DNA from: Mycobacterium sp.
GTDB taxonomy: Bacteria > Actinomycetota > Actinomycetes > Mycobacteriales > Mycobacteriaceae
Length of the DNA: 9,770 nt
Assembly: GCA_028706695.1 (NCBI GenBank)
Contig: JAQTVU010000040.1
Coordinates: 1 to 9,770 of the forward strand
Reading direction: 5' to 3'
Positions 6,533-9,770 of the stretch are shown piece after piece. Each line of letters begins with the position of its first letter. Position 1 is the first letter of the stretch. The position numbers and the translations under genes are program-made. The notes below the pieces were generated by a model. The model made no database searches, had not been told where the DNA came from, and saw only the letters and a program-made list of their open reading frames with translations.

Positions 6533-7513
6533 TCACGCGTAGCCGCCCTGGCGTTCGAAGATGCGGCGCGGGTTGTCGACGAGCATCGTGTGCAGTTGCT
6601 CGTCGGTGACCCCGCGCTGCCTGAGCGCGGGGATCACGTCGTTGTGGATGTGCAGGTAGTGCCAGTTCGGCAGCGCCGCCGACGACAACGACTCCGGCAG
6701 CGCGTCGAAGTAGCAGTTGGCGTCGTGCGACAACACCATCTTGTCGGCGTGCCCGCGCTCGCACATCTTCGCCACGGTGTCCACCCGATCCTCGAAGGAC
6801 AGGACGGCGTCCAGGCCGAACCGATCCATCCCGAGATAGGAGCCGGCGGCGATCAGCTCGGTGAGGTAGCCGACGTCGGTGGTATCGCCGGAGTGGCCGA
6901 TCACCACCCGGCTCAGGTCGACGCCCTCTTCGGCGAAGATGCGTTGCTGGTCCAGTCCGCGGCGCAGCCCGGCGTGCGTGTGCGTGGAGATCGGCACCCC
7001 GGTGCGTAGGTGCGCCTGGGCCACGGCACGCAGCACCCGCTCGACACCCGGGGTGACGCCTGGCGTGTCGGTGGCGCACTTGAGGATTGCGGCCTTGATG
7101 CCGGTGTCCGCGATGCCCTGTTGAATGTCGCGGACGAACATGTCGGTCATGATCTCCGGGCCGCCCAGCTCGGCGCCGGGGCCCAGGTAGTGGAAGTAGA
7201 ACGGCACGTCGTTGTAGGTGTAAAGACCCGTGGCCGCAACGATGTTGAGCTCCGTGGCCGCCGCCACCCGCGCGATGCGCGGTAGATACCGGCCCAGCCC
7301 GATCACGGTGAGATCCACGATGGTGTCCACGCCGCGGGCCTTCAGCTCGGTGAGCCGGGCGATGGCGTCGGACACCCGCTGTTCCTCGTCGCCCCAGGCT
7401 TCCGGATAGTTCAGCGCGATCTCGGTGGTCATGATGAACACGTGCTCGTGCATGAGCGTCACGCCCAGGTGGGCGGTGTCGATGGGGCCGCGAACGGTGT
7501 CGAACTGCGCCAC
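6533..7513 (-). CDS. php: Phosphotriesterase-like lactonase, Rv0230c type
   Basis: This 326-residue protein, the same length as M. tuberculosis Rv0230c, belongs to the amidohydrolase superfamily (PTE/PLL family). Binuclear-metal ligands can be read directly: H22-x-H24 in MHEHV, the lysine expected to be carboxylated K145 (LKCATD), H178 (STHTH), H207 (IGHSGD) and D264 (SHDANCYF). Relatives hydrolyse gamma- and delta-lactones and N-acyl-homoserine lactones, with weak organophosphate hydrolysis. The physiological substrate in mycobacteria is unknown. The start is GTG with TAGCAT 7 nt upstream and no Shine-Dalgarno sequence; the frame stays open back to 8113 inside gabD1, but conserved sequence begins only here. 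It follows gabD1 on the same strand after 206 bases, so it may have its own leaderless promoter as well as read-through. The family and active site are firm. Confidence 0.95.
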   Translation of the reverse strand: MAQFDTVRGPIDTAHLGVTLMHEHVFIMTTEIALNYPEAWGDEEQRVSDAIARLTELKARGVDTIVDLTVIGLGRYLPRIARVAAATELNIVAATGLYTYNDVPFYFHYLGPGAELGGPEIMTDMFVRDIQQGIADTGIKAAILKCATDTPGVTPGVERVLRAVAQAHLRTGVPISTHTHAGLRRGLDQQRIFAEEGVDLSRVVIGHSGDTTDVGYLTELIAAGSYLGMDRFGLDAVLSFEDRVDTVAKMCERGHADKMVLSHDANCYFDALPESLSSAALPNWHYLHIHNDVIPALRQRGVTDEQLHTMLVDNPRRIFERQGGYA

Positions 7514-7520
7514 GCCACCG

Positions 7521-7526
7521 ATGCTA
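7521..7526 (-). promoter_or_regulatory. -10 box for php, probable leaderless start
   Basis: The minus strand reads TAGCAT, then 7 nt (CGGTGGC), then GTG at 7513. The spacing places initiation at or within a base of the GTG, and no ribosome site is present. It also supports GTG 7513 as the true start. The -35 region is poor. Confidence 0.5.
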
Positions 7527-7633
7527 AGTGGTCGGCGCGGGCCGCCGACAGCGCCGCTTACGGCACCGCCGAGTGCCGCTGGAACACCTATCGGATCGGT
7601 GCGTTCGCCGAGGTCGCCGGCAGCTTCAGGCCG

Positions 7634-7717
7634 GCCCGATCCGGGTCCTGGCACCCCGAAACGGCGGCGTGGACCCGCCGGCCCCGGCCAGCCCGCGATC
7701 CTCGCGCCGGATCGGGC
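7634..7717 (-). terminator. Nested inverted repeats after gabD1
   Basis: CCGGATCGGGC (7707-7717) and GCCCGATCCGG (7634-7644) are perfect 11-bp complementary arms separated by 62 nt. The first begins 2 nt after the gabD1 stop. Inside is a 6-bp hairpin, CGGCGG (7662-7667) with CCGCCG (7675-7680) and a 7-nt loop. Together they could form a cruciform-like RNA structure in the gabD1 3' end, acting as a terminator or mRNA stabiliser. No T-run is present. Confidence 0.35.
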
Positions 7718-7719
7718 GG

Positions 7720-9135
7720 TTACTCGACCTTCTTGCTGCCGGCGGCGGACCCTTCGCCGGCAGACCCGATCCAGACGGTCTTGACGTTGCAGAACTCCCG
7801 GATCCCCAGGCCCGCGAGCTCGCGCCCGTAGCCGGACCGCTTGACGCCGCCGAACGGCAATTCCGGGTAGGACGCCGTCATCCCGTTGATGAAGACCTGC
7901 CCGGCCTCGATGTCGTCGATGAAACGCTGCTGCTCGGCGTCGTCGTTGGTCCAGGCGTTGGAACCCAACCCGAACGTCGTGCCGTTGGCGATCTCGATGG
8001 CCTCGTCGATGTTCTCGGCGCGGTACACCGAGGCCACCGGCCCGAACACCTCCTCGGTGTAGAGGGCCATGTCCTTGGTGATGTCGGTGACCACCGTCGG
8101 CGGATAGAACCACCCGGGCCCGTCCGGGCGCTCGCCGCCGCAGCGGATCACCGCGCCGGCCGCCGCGGCGTCCGCCACCTGCTTGGCTACCCCGTCGCGG
8201 CCGGACTCGGTGGCCAGCGGGCCGACGTCGGTGTCCGGGTCGGTCGGGTCGCCGACGCGCAGCGCCCGCATCCGCTCGACGAACTTGTCGACGAAGGCGT
8301 CGTAGATGTCGGCGTGGACGATGAACCGTTTGGCGGCGATGCAGGACTGGCCGTTGTTCTGGACCCGCGCGGTGACCGCGGTCTTGACCGCCTCGTCCAG
8401 GTCCGCCGACGGCATCACGATGAACGGGTCGCTGCCGCCGAGTTCGAGCACCGTCGGCTTGATCTCGTCACCGGCGATGGCGCCGACGGACTGACCGGCC
8501 GGTTCGCTGCCGGTGAGGGTCGCCGCCGCGACGCGGGGGTCGCGCAGGATGGTTTCGACGGCGCTGGCGGGAATCAGCAGCGTCTGGAAGCAGCCCTCCG
8601 GGAAGCCGCCGCGGCCGATCGCGTCGGCCAGGTACAGCGCGCACTGCGGGACATTCGACGCATGCTTGAGGACGCCGACATTGCCGGCCATCAGCGCGGG
8701 CGCCGCGAACCGGACGGCCTGCCACAGGGGAAAGTTCCACGGCATCACGGCCAGCACCACCCCGAGTGGCTGGTAGCGGCTGTAGGCCTTTTGCGCGTTG
8801 ACCCTGCCGGCGTCGGCGGGCTCGTCGGCCAAGAATTTCTCGGCGTTCTCGGCGTAGTAGCGAAAACCCTTGGCGCACTTCATCACCTCGGCCTTGGCCG
8901 CGGTCAGCGTCTTACCCATCTCCTGGGTCATCATGGCCGCGGTGTCTTCGGCCTCGGCCTCCAGCAGGTCGGCGGTGGCGTTGGCCCACCGGGCGCGCTG
9001 GGCGAAACTGGTGCACCGGTAGTCGTGGAAGCGTTCGTAGGCCCGGGCTATCGCCGCCTCGACTTCATCGTCGGTTGCCGGGGTGAACGTCTTGATTGTC
9101 TCGCCGGTGGCCGGGTTGATCGTGGCGATGGGCAC
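7720..9135 (-). CDS. gabD1: Succinate-semialdehyde dehydrogenase, GabD1 / Rv0234c type
   Basis: This 471-residue aldehyde dehydrogenase oxidises succinic semialdehyde to succinate, usually with NADP+. Visible are N134 in MPWNFP, K157 in VLKHAS, the GSEPAGQ cofactor loop (209-215), the general base E231 in VLELGGSDP, the nucleophile C265 in NGQSCIAAKR, and EEVFGPV (361-367). It resembles M. tuberculosis GabD1, which acts in the 2-oxoglutarate decarboxylation/GABA route feeding the TCA cycle. The start is GTG at 9135, with AAGGA 7 nt upstream, and the protein then begins PIATINPATGE as in its relatives. An in-frame TTG at 9168 is less likely. The last 15 residues, GSAGEGSAAGSKKVE, extend past the usual family end at VKTVWI. 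It is divergent from the acetolactate-synthase-like gene and upstream of php. The identity is firm. Confidence 0.95.
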   Translation of the reverse strand: MPIATINPATGETIKTFTPATDDEVEAAIARAYERFHDYRCTSFAQRARWANATADLLEAEAEDTAAMMTQEMGKTLTAAKAEVMKCAKGFRYYAENAEKFLADEPADAGRVNAQKAYSRYQPLGVVLAVMPWNFPLWQAVRFAAPALMAGNVGVLKHASNVPQCALYLADAIGRGGFPEGCFQTLLIPASAVETILRDPRVAAATLTGSEPAGQSVGAIAGDEIKPTVLELGGSDPFIVMPSADLDEAVKTAVTARVQNNGQSCIAAKRFIVHADIYDAFVDKFVERMRALRVGDPTDPDTDVGPLATESGRDGVAKQVADAAAAGAVIRCGGERPDGPGWFYPPTVVTDITKDMALYTEEVFGPVASVYRAENIDEAIEIANGTTFGLGSNAWTNDDAEQQRFIDDIEAGQVFINGMTASYPELPFGGVKRSGYGRELAGLGIREFCNVKTVWIGSAGEGSAAGSKKVE

Positions 9136-9142
9136 GCTGACA

Positions 9143-9148
9143 TCCTTC
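9143..9148 (-). promoter_or_regulatory. Ribosome binding site deciding the gabD1 start
   Basis: The minus strand reads GAAGGA, 7 nt before GTG 9135. It supports this GTG over the TTG at 9168, which has no comparable site. Confidence 0.65.
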
Positions 9149-9191
9149 GGTCGCGGATCGGTTTCCAAACGTCTGATACCCAGCCTGCCAC

Positions 9192-9197
9192 TATCGT
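9192..9197 (+). promoter_or_regulatory. -10 box for the acetolactate-synthase-like gene
   Basis: TATCGT fits TANNNT and would start transcription near 9204, giving a short leader of about 14 nt that just includes the ribosome site. No clear -35 box. The 82-bp gap must also hold the gabD1 promoter, for which no good box was found. Confidence 0.35.
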
Positions 9198-9206
9198 GAC
9201 GGTGAG

Positions 9207-9211
9207 GGAGG
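9207..9211 (+). promoter_or_regulatory. Ribosome binding site of the acetolactate-synthase-like gene
   Basis: GGAGG (within GAGGGAGG, 9204-9211) lies 6 nt before the ATG at 9218, near-ideal spacing. It fixes the start of the partial gene. Confidence 0.8.
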
Positions 9212-9217
9212 TGCCGG

Positions 9218-9770
9218 ATGAGTAAAGCCGCTCAGCTGATGGTCAAGTGCCTGGAAAACGAGGGGGTTTCCGTCGTTTTCGGGCTGCCGGGCGAGGAGAA
9301 CATCCGTTTTGTGCAGGCGCTGGCCGCGTCGGACATCCGCTTCGTGCTCACCCGGCACGAGCAGGGCGCGGCGTTCATGGCCGAGATGTACGGGCGCGTC
9401 ACCGGCCGGGCGGCGGCGGTGTCGACCACCTTGGGTCCCGGCGCGATCAACATGCAGCTCGGTGTCGCCGACGCCACCACCAACAGCACACCGCTGGTCG
9501 CGATCTCCGCGCAGGTCGGCCACGACCGCGAGTACAAGGAATCGCACCAGTACGTCGACCTGAAGGCGATGTTCGCGCCCATCACCCGCTGGTCCGCCGC
9601 CGTGCCGACCGTGCGCGCCATCCCCGAGATGTTTCGCAAGGCGTTCAAGGTCGCCGAGGCCGAACGCCCGGGGGCCGTGTACCTGGCCGTGCCCGAGCAC
9701 ATCGATGCCGATGACATCGACTACGACGACTACGACCTCAACCCGTTGCGCCGCGACGGCCTGCGCGCCG
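9218..9770 (+). CDS. ThDP-dependent acetolactate synthase-family enzyme, N-terminal part
   Basis: The first 184 residues are present; the gene runs off the window (full family members have about 550). This is the thiamine-diphosphate pyrimidine-binding domain: VKCLENEGVSVVFGLPGEEN (9-28), the catalytic glutamate E48 in TRHEQGAAFMAEMYGR (45-60), TTLGPGAINMQLGVADA (70-86), then ESHQYVDLKAMFAPITRW (108-125) and RPGAVYLAVPEHI (150-162). The FGLPGEEN form and the single conserved glutamate place it in the IlvB/AlsS-like group, which joins or decarboxylates 2-oxoacids. Whether it makes acetolactate or decarboxylates another 2-oxoacid cannot be told from this half. No regulatory-subunit gene is adjacent. 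The divergent neighbour gabD1 raises the option of a 2-oxoglutarate decarboxylase. A stretch rich in Asp (163-173, DADDIDYDDYD) links to the next domain. Confidence 0.88.
   Translation, partial: MSKAAQLMVKCLENEGVSVVFGLPGEENIRFVQALAASDIRFVLTRHEQGAAFMAEMYGRVTGRAAAVSTTLGPGAINMQLGVADATTNSTPLVAISAQVGHDREYKESHQYVDLKAMFAPITRWSAAVPTVRAIPEMFRKAFKVAEAERPGAVYLAVPEHIDADDIDYDDYDLNPLRRDGLRA

Noticed and set aside
6358..6609. Small frame with (YDL)n repeat in the convergent gap
   Set aside because: It starts at a GTG without a ribosome site or promoter box and runs into php antisense sequence; no recognisable protein family.
6347..7009. Plus-strand frame starting with ATGA overlap at the tmaT stop
   Set aside because: The overlap looks like translational coupling, but there is no ribosome site, the N-terminus is a tandem-repeat (SMT)n, and most of the frame is antisense to php.
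7514..8113. N-terminal extension of php into gabD1
   Set aside because: The added residues overlap gabD1 in another frame and are low-complexity; conserved php sequence begins at GTG 7513.
9161..9170. GTTTCCAAAC dyad between gabD1 and the acetolactate-synthase-like gene
   Set aside because: Arms of only 4 bp, which is too short to support an operator call.
7528..9225. 565-residue open frame antisense to gabD1
   Set aside because: Low-complexity composition (G, R, V, D), no motif, and the opposite strand encodes an intact dehydrogenase with all catalytic residues.

Overview
The window is about 9.8 kb of high-GC DNA with GTG starts, TANNNT-type -10 boxes and proteins that closely match the Mycobacterium tuberculosis Rv0224c-Rv0234c neighbourhood. 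It is most likely chromosome from a slow-growing, non-tuberculosis mycobacterium, possibly of the M. avium complex. The species is inferred from protein resemblance recalled from memory; no search was run.

Left part (1-6350), envelope locus. A methyltransferase (mtrP, Rv0224c type, minus) diverges from a GT4 glycosyltransferase (Rv0225 type, plus). The glycosyltransferase converges on, and overlaps at its 3' end, a polytopic membrane protein (Rv0226c type, minus). That protein is downstream of, and probably co-transcribed with, pgfA/lmcA (Rv0227c type, DUF3068, minus). Divergent from pgfA is an acyltransferase-3 membrane enzyme (tmaT, Rv0228 type, plus). In Corynebacterineae, MtrP and TmaT are needed for acetylation and export of trehalose monomycolate. 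PgfA/LmcA has been tied to MmpL3-linked lipid trafficking and to lipomannan/lipoarabinomannan maturation. The locus therefore looks like a module for moving mycolate glycolipids and lipoglycans across the inner membrane, with two glycosyltransferase-like members of unknown substrate.

Middle (6351-6532). This is a short convergent gap with no convincing gene. It holds a fourfold 9-bp tandem repeat and small dyads. M. tuberculosis has Rv0229c at this point; it is not present here.

Right part (6533-9770), metabolic genes. A phosphotriesterase-like lactonase (php, Rv0230c type, minus) lies directly downstream of succinate-semialdehyde dehydrogenase (gabD1, Rv0234c type, minus). The genes found between them in M. 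tuberculosis (Rv0231-Rv0233) are missing. Divergent from gabD1 is the 5' part of a thiamine-diphosphate enzyme of the acetolactate-synthase family, cut by the window edge. Its pairing with a succinate-semialdehyde dehydrogenase resembles the cyanobacterial 2-oxoglutarate decarboxylase/SSADH pair and is the most interesting metabolic lead.

Three genes (mtrP, the GT4 gene and php) have a TANNNT box 6-8 nt before the start codon and no Shine-Dalgarno sequence, so they probably give leaderless transcripts. pgfA, gabD1 and the acetolactate-synthase-like gene have clear ribosome binding sites. No tRNA, rRNA, insertion sequence, phage gene or CRISPR array was seen.
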